Shown: positions 24,035 through 32,461, counted from the stretch's first letter. The stretch: DNA of 36,846 bases from Rubrivivax sp. (GCA_030680415.1 JAUXVE010000071.1:1-36846); one strand, 5' to 3'. Numbers and translations are program-made. The notes: a model not told the origin generated them from the letters alone.

Positions 24035-25459
24035 TCATGATCGGCCATAGGTGTCTTCGAAGCGCACGATATCGTCTTCGCCGAGGTAGCTGCCCGACTG
24101 CACCTCGATGATTTCCAGCGGCACCTTGCCCGGGTTGCGCAGGCGGTGCTTGGAGCCCAGCGGGATGTAGGTGCTCTGGTTCTCGGCCAGCAGGATGACC
24201 TGCTCGCCCACCGTCACCTCGGCCGTGCCCTTGACGACGATCCAGTGCTCGGCGCGGTGGTGGTGCATCTGCAGGCTCAAGCTGGCACCGGGCTTGACCA
24301 TGATGCGCTTGACCTGGTGGCGCGGGCCCTGGTCGATGCTGTCGTACCAGCCCCAGGGGCGGTGCACCAGCCGGTGCAGCACCTGCTCGCCGCGCTGCTC
24401 GCGGCCGAGTTGCGCCACGATGTTCTTCACATCCTGGCTCTTCTCGCGGCGCGCCACCAGCACGGCGTCGGGGGTCTCCACCACGACCAGGTCGTCGACG
24501 CCCACCACGCCGACCAGGCGGCTGGTGGCGTGCACCAGCGTGTTGTGGCTGTCGTTGACGATGGCATCGCCCGTCGACGCGTTGCCGTGCGCGTCTTTCG
24601 GCGCCACCTGCCACACCGCCTCCCAGGCGCCGAGGTCGTTCCAGCCGGCAGCCAGCGGTTCCATGCGGATGTCCAGCACCCCGGGGCACTGTTCCATCAC
24701 CGCGTAGTCCACCGACTCGCCGGGCACGGCAGCGAATTCGGCCTTGCCGGGGCGTACGAAGCTGGCGTCGCTGCTGCGTGCGGCCCAGGCGGCGCGGCAG
24801 CCAAGCAGGATGTCGGGCCGGAAACGCTCGAGGGCGGCCAGCCAGGCCGACGCGCGCAGCACGAACATGCCCGCGTTCCAGTAGTAGCCGCCGCCGGCCA
24901 GGTACTGCTCGGCGGTGGCGAGGCTGGGCTTCTCGACGAACTGCGCCACGCGCAGGCCATCGGCGCGGATGTAGCCGTAGCCGGTCTCCGGGCGGTCGGG
25001 GGTGACGCCGAGGATCACGATGGCACCGTCGGCTGCCGCACGCACGGCACGCGCGAGCGCGGCGGCGAAGGCCGCATCGTCGGTCACCGTCTGGTCGGCG
25101 GGGGTCACCACCAGCACCGGGTCCGCGCCGTTCGCCACCGCCTGCAATGCGGCCAGCGTCACCGCCGGCGCGGTATTGCGGCCCACCGGTTCCAGCAGCA
25201 CCGCGGCCGGCTCGTTGCTGATCTCGCGCAACTGGTCGAGCACCAGGAAGCGGTGTTCCTCGTTGCCCACCACCAGCGTCGGGCGCAGCTCGAAGCCCAG
25301 GCCGGCCAGCCCATGCAGCCGCGCCGCGGCCTGCTGGAACAGGCTGGTGTGGCCCGACAGCACCAGGAACTGCTTCGGGAAGCCGGCCCTCGACAGCGGC
25401 CACAGCCGCGTGCCCGAGCCGCCGGCCATGATCACCGGCTGCACCTGGATGTCGTTCAT
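24035..25459 (-). CDS. manC: Mannose-1-phosphate guanylyltransferase / mannose-6-phosphate isomerase
   Basis: The 474-residue bifunctional enzyme supplies GDP-mannose. The nucleotidyltransferase half carries '[20 protein letters not shown]' with 'PKQFL', 'LLEPVGRNTAPAVTLAAL', 'VTPADQTV', 'VEKPSLATAEQYLAGGGYYW' and 'AGWNDLGAWEAVW'. The C-terminal half is a type II isomerase cupin with 'RPWGWYDSIDQGPRHQVKRI', then 'LQMHHHRAEHWIVVKGTAEV' carrying metal-binding histidines, and 'NQSTYIPLGSKHRLRNPG'. The ATG overlaps the stop of galE by four bases (ATGA), so the two are coupled. GDP-mannose may also feed GDP-fucose or GDP-rhamnose, but no such genes are visible. Confidence 0.95.
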   Translation of the reverse strand: MNDIQVQPVIMAGGSGTRLWPLSRAGFPKQFLVLSGHTSLFQQAAARLHGLAGLGFELRPTLVVGNEEHRFLVLDQLREISNEPAAVLLEPVGRNTAPAVTLAALQAVANGADPVLVVTPADQTVTDDAAFAAALARAVRAAADGAIVILGVTPDRPETGYGYIRADGLRVAQFVEKPSLATAEQYLAGGGYYWNAGMFVLRASAWLAALERFRPDILLGCRAAWAARSSDASFVRPGKAEFAAVPGESVDYAVMEQCPGVLDIRMEPLAAGWNDLGAWEAVWQVAPKDAHGNASTGDAIVNDSHNTLVHATSRLVGVVGVDDLVVVETPDAVLVARREKSQDVKNIVAQLGREQRGEQVLHRLVHRPWGWYDSIDQGPRHQVKRIMVKPGASLSLQMHHHRAEHWIVVKGTAEVTVGEQVILLAENQSTYIPLGSKHRLRNPGKVPLEIIEVQSGSYLGEDDIVRFEDTYGRS

Positions 25460-26472
25460 GCGTCGTATCCCCGCGGGTTCATCGATTGCCAGCGCCAGCT
25501 GTCGGCGCACATGCGCGCCAGGTCGTGCACGGCGCGCCAGCCCAGCAGCTCCTGCGCCCGCTTCGGGTCGGCCCAGCAGGCGGCCACGTCGCCGGGGCGG
25601 CGCGGCACCACTTCGTAGGGCACCGCACGCCCGCTCGCCGCGGCGTAGGCCGCCACCACCTCGAGCACGCTGTGGCCACGCCCTGTGCCCAGGTTGACGG
25701 TGAACGAGCCGGCATGGTCGAACAAGCGGCGCAGCGCCGCGACATGGCCCGCCGCCAGGTCCGAGACGTGGATGTAGTCGCGCACGCCGGTGCCGTCGGG
25801 CGTGTCGTAGTCCTGGCCGAACACACGCAGCCGTTCCAGCCGCCCCGCGGCCACCTGGGCTACGTAGGGCATCAGGTTGTTCGGCGTGCCGCGCGGGTCT
25901 TCGCCGATGCGGCCGCTTTCGTGTGCGCCCACCGGGTTGAAGTAGCGCAGGCAGGCGGTCTGCCAGCCGGTGTCGGCGGCGCCGAGATCGCGCAGGATCT
26001 GCTCGCCCATCAGCTTGGTCTGGCCGTAGGGGTTGACGGCCTCGACACGCGCATCCTCGCCGATCGGCAGCCGCTCGGGCTGGCCGTAGACGGTGGCGCT
26101 GGAGCTGAAGACGAAGCGCCTGACGCCATGGCGCTGCATCGTGCGGCACACGCCGAGCAAGCCGCCCAGGTTGTTGGCGTAATAGTCCAGCGGCCGCGCC
26201 GCGGACTCGCCCACCGCCTTGAACGCGGCGAAGTGCACCGCGGCGTCGATGCGGTGGCGCTGGAACAGCGCTTCGAGCGCGGCTTCCTGGCAGACGTTGA
26301 TGCGTTCGAACACCGGTGCCTGCCCCGACAGCTCGCGCAGCCGGTTCAGCACCTCGGGCGAACTGTTGGAGAAGTCGTCGACACCGACGACGTGGTAACC
26401 CGCGGCCAGCAGCGCCAGCCAGGTGTGCGAGCCGATGTAGCCGGCGGCGCCGGTGAGCAGGACGGTGGGCAT
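25456..26472 (-). CDS. galE: UDP-glucose 4-epimerase
   Basis: The 338-residue extended SDR enzyme interconverts UDP-glucose and UDP-galactose. It begins 'MPTVLLTGAAGYIGSHTWLA', followed by 'VGVDDFSNSSPEVLNRL', 'HFAAFKAVGESAARPLDYY', 'FVFSSSATVYGQPERLPI', the catalytic 'NPYGQTKLMGEQIL' (Y-x3-K) and 'LRYFNPVGAHESGRIGEDP'. These are characteristic of GalE rather than other epimerases. It is the first gene of the minus-strand operon and starts 88 bases from the divergent ubiJ. A strong hairpin lies between. Confidence 0.95.
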   Translation of the reverse strand: MPTVLLTGAAGYIGSHTWLALLAAGYHVVGVDDFSNSSPEVLNRLRELSGQAPVFERINVCQEAALEALFQRHRIDAAVHFAAFKAVGESAARPLDYYANNLGGLLGVCRTMQRHGVRRFVFSSSATVYGQPERLPIGEDARVEAVNPYGQTKLMGEQILRDLGAADTGWQTACLRYFNPVGAHESGRIGEDPRGTPNNLMPYVAQVAAGRLERLRVFGQDYDTPDGTGVRDYIHVSDLAAGHVAALRRLFDHAGSFTVNLGTGRGHSVLEVVAAYAAASGRAVPYEVVPRRPGDVAACWADPKRAQELLGWRAVHDLARMCADSWRWQSMNPRGYDA

Positions 26473-26508
26473 GGCGAGCGGCGGATTGTGGCCCAGGTCG
26501 AGCGGGCG

Positions 26509-26539
26509 CCCCGGCCCGGCGCCGAGCGCCGGGCCGGGG
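26509..26539. promoter_or_regulatory. Perfect 14-bp hairpin between galE and ubiJ
   Basis: CCCCGGCCCGGCGC (26509-26522) and its exact reverse complement (26526-26539) are separated by only three bases (CGA). It lies in the 87-base divergent gap, just upstream of the ubiJ -10 and in the 5' leader region of galE. It could be an operator, an insulator or a bidirectional terminator. No T tract is present. Confidence 0.6.
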
Positions 26540-26547
26540 TCGCTGCC

Positions 26548-26553
26548 TACAAT
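26548..26553 (+). promoter_or_regulatory. Putative ubiJ -10 element (leaderless transcript)
   Basis: TACAAT matches the TATAAT consensus at five of six positions and ends six bases before the ATG of ubiJ, so transcription should begin at or next to the start codon. No Shine-Dalgarno sequence precedes the ATG. The -35 region falls within the GC hairpin and matches consensus poorly. Confidence 0.45.
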
Positions 26554-26559
26554 CGCACG

Positions 26560-27093
26560 ATGCTTCGAAGTCTTCACGACATGCTGGCGCCGGCGGTCGC
26601 AGAGCGGCTCACGCTGGTCATCAACCACGTGCTCGGGGGCGAGCCGGTGGCCGGCGAGCGCCTGCGGGTGCACGCCGGCCGCACGCTTGCGCTGACGCTG
26701 ACGGGCTGGCCCCGCCTGTTGCCGCCGCCGCCCGCACTGGCCTGGCGCGTCACTCCCGCCGGGCTGCTGGACTGGTGCGGCGCGCAGGGCGTGGACGCGC
26801 CCGACCTGGCGGTGCAGATCGATGCCGCCAACCCGGCTCTGCTGCTGGCGCATTTGCTTGGTGGCGAGCCGCCGCCGGTGCAGATCGACGGCGACGCGCA
26901 GCTGGCGGGTGACGTGAACTGGCTGCTCCAGAACGTGCGCTGGGACGTCGCTGCCGACCTCGAGCGCCTGTTCGGCCCGGTCGTCGCGCAACAGCTGCAC
27001 CAGGTGGGGCGCACCATCGCCAGCGGCATGCGCACGGCGATCAGGACCACCGCCGAGCTCGCCGAGCGGCTGCGCTCGCGCCGGGCACGATGA
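26560..27093 (+). CDS. ubiJ: UbiJ-like SCP2-domain protein (ubiquinone biosynthesis accessory factor)
   Basis: The 177-residue protein begins '[20 protein letters not shown]' and has an SCP2/sterol-carrier-like lipid-binding region: '[20 protein letters not shown]', '[20 protein letters not shown]' and '[20 protein letters not shown]'. A C-terminal helix follows ('[20 protein letters not shown]'). In known systems UbiJ scaffolds the ubiquinone-hydroxylase complex. Its position directly before ubiB on the same strand is the classic arrangement and strongly supports the call. The start ATG 26560 follows a TACAAT box directly, pointing to a leaderless mRNA. Confidence 0.85.
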   Translation: MLRSLHDMLAPAVAERLTLVINHVLGGEPVAGERLRVHAGRTLALTLTGWPRLLPPPPALAWRVTPAGLLDWCGAQGVDAPDLAVQIDAANPALLLAHLLGGEPPPVQIDGDAQLAGDVNWLLQNVRWDVAADLERLFGPVVAQQLHQVGRTIASGMRTAIRTTAELAERLRSRRAR

Positions 27094-27109
27094 TTCGCCC
27101 GGTGCTTCG

Positions 27110-27190
27110 GGCCGAGCGCCGGGCCGCTCCCAAGCCGGCCCGCGCCCCCTCGGGGGGCCGTCCGCCGTACTCGGCGGGCGGGGGGCTCCA
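27110..27190. repeat. GC-rich palindromic repeat between ubiJ and ubiB
   Basis: The gap holds nested dyads: GCGCCCCCTCGGGGGGC-type (CCCCC-TC-GGGGG) and CCGCC-GTACT-CGGCGGG, ending directly at the TTG of ubiB. It is similar in style to the element between manC and rfbB and to dispersed intergenic repeats I remember from other Burkholderiales. Hairpins this close to a start could reduce initiation of ubiB. Confidence 0.4.
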
Positions 27191-28744
27191 TTGAGACAGT
27201 TCGGACGCCTGGTCTTCATCGTCATCACCGTCCTGCGCTTCGGCCTGGACGAGGTGGCCCTGTCGGCCTTCCGTCAGCGCTGGGTGCGCGCACTGGTGCG
27301 CGTGGTCACCATCGGGCGCCGCCTGGATGCGCCGCGTGGCGAGCGGCTGCGCCAGGGGCTGGAGCGGCTGGGCCCGATCTTCGTCAAGTTCGGGCAGGTG
27401 CTGTCGACCCGGCGCGACCTCATCCCGCTGGACGTGGCCGACGAACTGGCGCGGCTGCAGGACAACGTGCCGCCGTTCCCGGCGGCGACGGCGCGAGCGC
27501 TGGTCGAAGAGGCCTTCGGGCGGCCCATCGATGCCGTGTTCGCCAGCTTCGACACCGAGCCGGTGGCCAGCGCCTCCATCGCGCAGGTGCACTTTGCGGT
27601 GCTCAAGGACGGCCGCGAGGTGGCCGTGAAGGTGTTGCGCCCGGGCATGCTGGATGTCATCGACCACGACCTGGCACTGCTGCACCTGCTGGCGCGCTGG
27701 GTCGAGCGGCTGTCGGCCGACGGCAAGCGCCTCAAGCCGCGCGAGGTGGTGGCCGAATTCGAAGGCTACCTGCACGACGAACTGGATCTCGTTCGCGAGG
27801 CCGCCAACGCCGCCCAGCTGCGCCGCAACATGGACGGCCTGGACCTCGTGCTGGTGCCCGAGATGGTGTGGGAGCTGTGCACCTCCGGCGTCATCGTCAT
27901 GCAGCGCATGCACGGCGTGCCGATCAACCAGATCGACCGTCTGCGCGAAGCCGGTGTCGACTTCAAGAAACTGGCGCGCGACGGCGTCACGACCTTCTGC
28001 ACGCAGGTCTTTCGGGACGGCTTCTTCCACGCCGACATGCACCCGGGGAACATCCAGGTCAGCCTGGACCCGCGCACCTTCGGCCGCTATATCGCGCTCG
28101 ATTTCGGCATCGTCGGCACGCTCACCGACAACGACAAGGAATACCTGGCCTACAACTTCATCGCCTTTTTCCAGCGTGACTACAAGCGTGTCGCCGAGTT
28201 GCACGTGGAGAGCGGCTGGGTGCCGCCGGACACGCGCATCGATGCGCTGGAAGGCGCCATCCGCGCCGTCTGCGAGCAGAACTTCGACCGCCCGCTGAAG
28301 GAGATCTCGCTGGGCCAGGTGCTGCTGCGGCTGTTCCAGGCCTCGCGCCGTTTCAACGTCGAGATCCAGCCGCAACTGGTGCTGCTGCAGAAGACGCTGC
28401 TCAACATCGAGGGCCTGGGCCGCCAGCTCGACCCCGAGCTGGACCTGTGGGTCACCGCCAAGCCCTTCCTGGAACGCTGGATGAACGAACAGATCGGCTG
28501 GCGCGGCCTGCTAGGGCGGATCAGGAACGAGGCCCCGCGCTACGCCCAGTTGCTGCCGGAACTGCCGCGGCTGCTGCACCGCGCGCTGCAGCGGCAGGCG
28601 GCACCACGGGAGTCGGCGGCGCTGCTGGCGCTGCTGGCCGAGCAGCGCCGCACCAACCGGCTGCTGCAGGCCGTGCTGTGGGCGGCGCTGGGTTTCGTGG
28701 CCGGCCTGCTGCTCACGCAGGCCGCCGTGCGCTGGTGGGGCTGA
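27191..28744 (+). CDS. ubiB: UbiB (ABC1/ADCK-family atypical kinase, ubiquinone biosynthesis)
   Basis: The 517-residue protein has the ABC1/UbiB hallmarks: the KxGQ motif in '[17 protein letters not shown]' near residue 64, the Ala-rich loop '[20 protein letters not shown]' near 124, the catalytic-like '[15 protein letters not shown]' near 282 and the metal-binding '[20 protein letters not shown]'. The C-terminal 35 residues form two close membrane helices ('[20 protein letters not shown]'), as in bacterial UbiB. The start is TTG 27191 ([21 protein letters not shown]). The usual N-terminal family sequence begins there and no ATG fits better. It acts at the inner membrane, probably assisting extraction or access of ubiquinone precursors, and follows ubiJ. 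Confidence 0.93.
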   Translation: MRQFGRLVFIVITVLRFGLDEVALSAFRQRWVRALVRVVTIGRRLDAPRGERLRQGLERLGPIFVKFGQVLSTRRDLIPLDVADELARLQDNVPPFPAATARALVEEAFGRPIDAVFASFDTEPVASASIAQVHFAVLKDGREVAVKVLRPGMLDVIDHDLALLHLLARWVERLSADGKRLKPREVVAEFEGYLHDELDLVREAANAAQLRRNMDGLDLVLVPEMVWELCTSGVIVMQRMHGVPINQIDRLREAGVDFKKLARDGVTTFCTQVFRDGFFHADMHPGNIQVSLDPRTFGRYIALDFGIVGTLTDNDKEYLAYNFIAFFQRDYKRVAELHVESGWVPPDTRIDALEGAIRAVCEQNFDRPLKEISLGQVLLRLFQASRRFNVEIQPQLVLLQKTLLNIEGLGRQLDPELDLWVTAKPFLERWMNEQIGWRGLLGRIRNEAPRYAQLLPELPRLLHRALQRQAAPRESAALLALLAEQRRTNRLLQAVLWAALGFVAGLLLTQAAVRWWG

Positions 28745-28765
28745 TCCGGGTAAGCCCGGGCGGCC

Positions 28766-28771
28766 TATAAT
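28766..28771 (+). promoter_or_regulatory. Consensus -10 box upstream of fmdB
   Basis: A perfect TATAAT lies 78 bases before the fmdB ATG, in AT-richer sequence than the surroundings (TTTCACCTTTTTAATCAATG follows). The -35 is weak (CTGATC-like at 28741-28746, spacing too long). This may start the fmdB-DUF502(-aspS) transcription unit. Confidence 0.5.
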
Positions 28772-28848
28772 TTCACCTTTTTAATCAATGGTTTAGCTCC
28801 GACTCGACTTGAATCCAGGTCAGTCGCCACCGGAATTTCATTCAAGCC

Positions 28849-29253
28849 ATGCCGATCTACGCTTATCGCTGCGCCTCCTGCGGCCATGCCCAGGACGTGT
28901 TGCAAAGGATCTCGGACGACGTGCTGACCGTATGCCCGGCCTGCGGCGCTGCCAGCTTCGTCAAGCAGCTCACCGCGGCCGGCTTCCAGCTCAAGGGTTC
29001 GGGCTGGTACGTCACCGATTTTCGCGGCGGCAACACCGGCGCCAAGGAAGCCGCCAAGGAAGGCGCGGCAGACGGCGCGAAAGACGCCGCCCAGGGTGGC
29101 GCAGCCGACACCGGCAAGGCTGGCGCTGCTGCCGGCGACAAGGCCGCTGCCGCCGCACCGGCAAGCGCTGCCGAAGCCGCCAAGCCCGCGGCTGCGCCCG
29201 CGCCCGCGCCCGCGCCCGCGACCGCGCCCGCCGCACCCAAAGCCGGCGCGTGA
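28849..29253 (+). CDS. FmdB-type zinc-ribbon protein with long Ala/Pro tail
   Basis: The 134-residue protein begins 'MPIYAYRCASCGHAQDVLQR' with CxxC, followed by 'VCPACGAASFVKQLTAAGFQ', the second CxxC. This is the FmdB/CxxC_CxxC_SSSS zinc-ribbon pattern. 'LKGSGWYVTDFRG' is the usual end of the domain. After residue 65 the tail is low-complexity: Ala/Gly/Lys/Asp, then repeated Ala-Pro. The normal family is 70-110 residues, so the tail is extended, encoded partly by a hexanucleotide repeat. Its TGA overlaps the GTG start of the DUF502 gene. The pair fmdB-DUF502-aspS is common in Burkholderiales, function unknown. Confidence 0.85.
   Translation: MPIYAYRCASCGHAQDVLQRISDDVLTVCPACGAASFVKQLTAAGFQLKGSGWYVTDFRGGNTGAKEAAKEGAADGAKDAAQGGAADTGKAGAAAGDKAAAAAPASAAEAAKPAAAPAPAPAPATAPAAPKAGA
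29194..29229 (+). repeat. Hexanucleotide tandem repeat GCGCCC
   Basis: Four perfect GCGCCC units, then GCGACC and a further GCGCCC, encode an Ala-Pro run at the end of the FmdB protein. Units of six keep the frame, so copy number can vary without disrupting fmdB or the overlapping start of the next gene. Confidence 0.8.
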
Positions 29254-29885
29254 AGAAGTACCTCGTCACCGGGCTGCTGGTCTGGCTGCCGCTGGCGATC
29301 ACGATCTGGGTGCTGTCCTGGTTGCTGGGCGCGCTGGACGGCGTCTTCGCCGCACTGCTGTCGGCGACACAGGCGGTGCTGCCCGAATCGGCGCGCGGAC
29401 AGGTCGAGGCCCTGCGCCGCGTGCCCGGGCTGGGCGTGCTCGTGCTCGGCGTGGCCATGCTGCTGACCGGCGTCTTCGTCACCAACATCTTCGGCCAGTG
29501 GTGGTTCCGGCAGTGGGACGCGGTGATGGGCCGCATCCCGATCGTCAAGTCGATCTACAACTCGGTCAAGCAGGTCTCGGACACGCTGTTCTCGAGCAAC
29601 GGCAACGCTTTCCGCGAGGCCGTGCTGGTGCAGTACCCGCGCGCCGGTTCCTGGACCATTGCCTTCGTCACCGGCAAGCCCGGCGGCGAGGTGGCGGCAC
29701 GGCTGCCGGGTGAATACGTCAGCGTCTACGTGCCGACGACCCCCAACCCGACCTCGGGCTTCTTCCTGATGATGCCGCGCGCCGACGTGCTGGAGCTCGC
29801 GATGAGCGTCGACGAGGCGCTGAAATACGTCATCTCGATGGGCGTCGTTTCGCCCGACACCGCACCGGCACGGGCCCGAAATTGA
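29250..29885 (+). CDS. DUF502 family membrane protein
   Basis: The 211-residue protein opens 'MKKYLVTGLLVWLPLAITIW' with two membrane helices (about 5-30 and 65-88, 'VPGLGVLVLGVAMLLTGVFV'). Then comes the conserved DUF502 part: 'GRIPIVKSIYNSVKQVSDTL', 'FREAVLVQYPRAGSWTIAFV', 'YVSVYVPTTPNPTSGFFLMM' and 'DEALKYVISMGVVSP'. These segments are diagnostic for the family, which has no agreed function. GTG 29250 is used, overlapping the fmdB stop (GTGA), so translation is coupled. aspS follows 113 bases later. Confidence 0.9.
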   Translation: MKKYLVTGLLVWLPLAITIWVLSWLLGALDGVFAALLSATQAVLPESARGQVEALRRVPGLGVLVLGVAMLLTGVFVTNIFGQWWFRQWDAVMGRIPIVKSIYNSVKQVSDTLFSSNGNAFREAVLVQYPRAGSWTIAFVTGKPGGEVAARLPGEYVSVYVPTTPNPTSGFFLMMPRADVLELAMSVDEALKYVISMGVVSPDTAPARARN

Positions 29886-29998
29886 GCGGGCTGGCGCGGC
29901 CCGGCGGCCGGCCAGCCCTGACGCTGCCCTGATGCGGGGCCGGCACGAGCGCCCGACCCCTTTTGAATGATTCCACCGATCCTGTCTGGAGTGAGAGC

Positions 29999-31789
29999 AT
30001 GAGAAGCACCTACTGTGGCCTGGTCAGCGAAGCGCTGATGGACCAGACCGTCACCCTCATGGGCTGGGCCCACCGCCGCCGCGACCACGGCGGCGTGATC
30101 TTCATCGACCTGCGGGACCGCGAAGGCCTGGTGCAGATCGTCTGCGACCCCGACCGCGCCGAGACGTTCTTGGTCGCCGAAGGCGTGCGCAACGAGTTCT
30201 GCCTGCAGGTCACCGGGCGCGTGCGTGCGCGCCCGGCCGGCACCGAAAACACCAACCTCAGCAGCGGCAAGATCGAGGTGCTGGCGCACGAACTGGTGGT
30301 GCTCAACCCCAGCGTCACGCCGCCGTTCCAGCTCGACGACGAGAACCTCAGCGAAACCGTGCGCCTGACGCATCGCGTGCTCGACCTGCGCCGGCCCGAG
30401 ATGCAGAAGAACCTGCGCCTGCGCTACCGCATCGCCGTCGAGGTGCGCAAGTTCCTCGACGAGCAGGGCTTCATCGACATCGAGACGCCGATGCTCACCA
30501 AGAGCACGCCCGAAGGGGCGCGCGACTACCTGGTACCCAGCCGCGTGCACGACGGCCACTTCTTCGCGCTGCCGCAGAGCCCGCAGCTGTTCAAGCAGCT
30601 GCTGATGGTGGCCGGCTTCGACCGCTACTACCAGATCACCAAGTGCTTCCGCGACGAAGACCTGCGCGCCGACCGCCAGCCCGAGTTCACGCAGATCGAC
30701 ATCGAGACCTCGTTCCTGGGCGAAGACGAGATCCGCGCCGTCACCGAAGCCATGATCCGCGCCGTGTTCCGCCGTGCGCTCGGCGTCGAGTTGCCGGCGT
30801 ATGCGCAACTGAGCTACACCGACGCGATGTTCAGGTACGGCTCCGACAAGCCCGACCTGCGCGTGAAGCTCGAGTTCACCGAACTGACCGAGGTCATGAA
30901 GGACGTCGACTTCAAGGTCTTCTCGGGTCCCGCCAACGCCGTGGGCGGTCGCGTGGCGGCCCTGCGCATCCCCGGCGGCGGCGAGATGAGCCGCGGCGAG
31001 ATCGACGGCTACGCCGAGTTCGTCAAGATCTACGGCGCCAGGGGCCTGGCCTGGATCAAGGTCAACGACGCCGCCAAGGGCCGTGAAGGGCTGCAGAGCC
31101 CGGTGGTGAAGAACCTGCACGACGCCGCTATTCGCCAGATCATCGCGCGCACCGGTGCGCGCAACGGCGACCTGCTCTTCTTCGGTGCCGACAAAGCCAA
31201 GATCGTCAACGACGCGCTCGGTGCGCTGCGCCTGAAGGTGGGGCACAGCGAGTTCGGGCGCCAGCACGGTCTGTTCGACGACAAGTGGGCGCCGCTGTGG
31301 GTGGTGGACTTCCCGATGTTCGAATACGACGAGGAGTCGCAGCGCTGGAACGCGGTGCACCACCCCTTCACGGCGCCCAAGGACGGCCACGAGGACTTCA
31401 TGGACACCGACCCCGGCCGCTGCGTGGCCAAGGCCTACGACATGGTGCTCAACGGCTGGGAAATCGGCGGCGGCTCGGTGCGTATCCACCGCGCCGAGGT
31501 GCAGAGCAAGGTCTTCAGCGCGCTCAAGATCGGCCCCGAGGACGCGCAGCTCAAGTTCGGCTTCCTGCTCGACGCGCTGAAGTACGGCGCGCCGCCGCAC
31601 GGCGGCCTGGCCTTCGGTCTGGACCGCATCGCCACGCTGATGGCCGGCGCCGAGAGCATCCGCGACGTCATCGCCTTCCCCAAGACCCAGCGCGCGCAAT
31701 GTCTGCTGACGGGCGCACCGAGCCTGGTCGACGAGGCACAGCTGCGCGATCTGCACATCCGCTTGCGCAACCCGTCGCCCGCGTTGTGA
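29999..31789 (+). CDS. aspS: Aspartate--tRNA ligase
   Basis: The 596-residue class II aminoacyl-tRNA synthetase charges tRNA-Asp. The N-terminal OB-fold anticodon domain is '[20 protein letters not shown]' onward. Motif 1 lies around '[20 protein letters not shown]'. '[20 protein letters not shown]' and motif 2 '[19 protein letters not shown]' follow, then the bacterial GAD insertion about 290-420, 'FMDTDP' and motif 3 '[17 protein letters not shown]'. Length is typical for bacteria. ATG 29999 has GGAG about nine bases upstream, and the in-frame ATG at 29963 lacks one. Whether it also charges tRNA-Asn cannot be told from sequence alone. Confidence 0.96.
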   Translation: MRSTYCGLVSEALMDQTVTLMGWAHRRRDHGGVIFIDLRDREGLVQIVCDPDRAETFLVAEGVRNEFCLQVTGRVRARPAGTENTNLSSGKIEVLAHELVVLNPSVTPPFQLDDENLSETVRLTHRVLDLRRPEMQKNLRLRYRIAVEVRKFLDEQGFIDIETPMLTKSTPEGARDYLVPSRVHDGHFFALPQSPQLFKQLLMVAGFDRYYQITKCFRDEDLRADRQPEFTQIDIETSFLGEDEIRAVTEAMIRAVFRRALGVELPAYAQLSYTDAMFRYGSDKPDLRVKLEFTELTEVMKDVDFKVFSGPANAVGGRVAALRIPGGGEMSRGEIDGYAEFVKIYGARGLAWIKVNDAAKGREGLQSPVVKNLHDAAIRQIIARTGARNGDLLFFGADKAKIVNDALGALRLKVGHSEFGRQHGLFDDKWAPLWVVDFPMFEYDEESQRWNAVHHPFTAPKDGHEDFMDTDPGRCVAKAYDMVLNGWEIGGGSVRIHRAEVQSKVFSALKIGPEDAQLKFGFLLDALKYGAPPHGGLAFGLDRIATLMAGAESIRDVIAFPKTQRAQCLLTGAPSLVDEAQLRDLHIRLRNPSPAL

Positions 31790-31827
31790 GACAGCCGTTG
31801 CGTGCCCCGACCCCTGCGCGCTGAAGG

Positions 31828-31848
31828 TATTGGCTAAAATGGCCAATA
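31828..31848. promoter_or_regulatory. Palindromic operator/promoter of the toxin-antitoxin pair
   Basis: TATTGGC (31828-31834) and GCCAATA (31842-31848) form a perfect 7-bp inverted repeat around TAAAATG. The centre contains TAAAAT (31835-31840), a five-of-six match to the -10 consensus, so a repressor bound here would block the promoter directly. It lies about 20 bases before the antitoxin start. This is what autoregulated Phd-type operons show. Confidence 0.6.
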
Positions 31849-31867
31849 TCAATCCTGGAGCGCAGCC

Positions 31868-32140
31868 ATGCATGTGACCGCCACCGAGGCCAAGAACCGA
31901 CTCGGGCAGATGCTGGAACATTGCCAGCGCGAGCCGGTGACGATAGAGAAGTCGGGTCGCCGGCACAGCGTGCTGCTGTCTGCGGCCCAGTACGACGCCC
32001 TGGTGGCGGCGGCCCCGCCCGCTGCCCAGGGCGGTGATCCGGGGCTTGCTTTCTACGAGCAATACAAGGACTGGGTCGACCTGCAAAACGGCCTGGTCGA
32101 GAAATACGGTATCCCCGGCGAAGAGTTTCGCGCCTGGTGA
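31868..32140 (+). CDS. Phd/YefM-type antitoxin with CcdA-like tail
   Basis: The 90-residue protein has a Phd/YefM DNA-binding N-terminus: 'MHVTATEAKNRLGQMLEHCQ', then 'REPVTIEKSGRRHSVLLSAA' and 'QYDALV'. The C-terminal 30 residues, 'FYEQYKDWVDLQNGLVEKYG' and 'IPGEEFRAW', do not match the Phd toxin-binding tail but resemble the end of CcdA (pattern N/W..N..VE..G...D..R.W). The gene beside it encodes CcdB, not Doc or YoeB. GGAG lies about eight bases before ATG 31868. The pair is inserted between aspS and nudB. The CcdA resemblance is my own judgement. Confidence 0.82.
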   Translation: MHVTATEAKNRLGQMLEHCQREPVTIEKSGRRHSVLLSAAQYDALVAAAPPAAQGGDPGLAFYEQYKDWVDLQNGLVEKYGIPGEEFRAW

Positions 32141-32146
32141 ACGGGT

Positions 32147-32461
32147 GTGGCGCAGTTCGACGTCTACGACAATCCGAATGTCGCCCAGCGTGGTGCGTTC
32201 CCATACTTCGTCGTGCTGCAGAGCGACCAGTTGCGCGAATATTCGACGCGCCTTGCCATGCCCCTGACGCGCGCAGCGGCGGTGTCGAAGGCCCCGCGCC
32301 GCCTCGCCCAGTCGGTGCTCGTGAAGGGCGAACGCCTGTACCTGGCGCCGCACCTCACGGCGGCGTTGCCGCATGCGGTGCTGAGGCAGCCGGTCGAATC
32401 ACTCCGAGGCGTTTCGGCCGTCCTCATCGACGCCCTGGACGCCGTGGTCAGCGGTGTCTGA
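32147..32461 (+). CDS. ccdB: CcdB-family toxin (DNA gyrase inhibitor)
   Basis: The 104-residue protein matches CcdB: 'MAQFDVYDNPNVAQRGAFPY', 'FVVLQSDQL', 'TRLAMPLTRA', 'RLYLAPHLTAALPHAVLRQP' and the end 'VLIDALDAVVSGV'. CcdB poisons gyrase, trapping it on DNA, and its last three residues (W-G-I in the F-plasmid protein) are important. Here the end is S-G-V, which resembles the S-G-I ends I recall in chromosomal homologues. GTG 32147 starts six bases after the antitoxin stop, so the two are co-translated. The toxin overlaps the start of nudB by eight bases, tying the operon to the housekeeping genes downstream. Confidence 0.85.
   Translation: MAQFDVYDNPNVAQRGAFPYFVVLQSDQLREYSTRLAMPLTRAAAVSKAPRRLAQSVLVKGERLYLAPHLTAALPHAVLRQPVESLRGVSAVLIDALDAVVSGV

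Noticed and set aside
29726..32374. Long minus-strand frame over aspS and the toxin-antitoxin genes
   Set aside because: Antisense shadow of clearly coding plus-strand genes.
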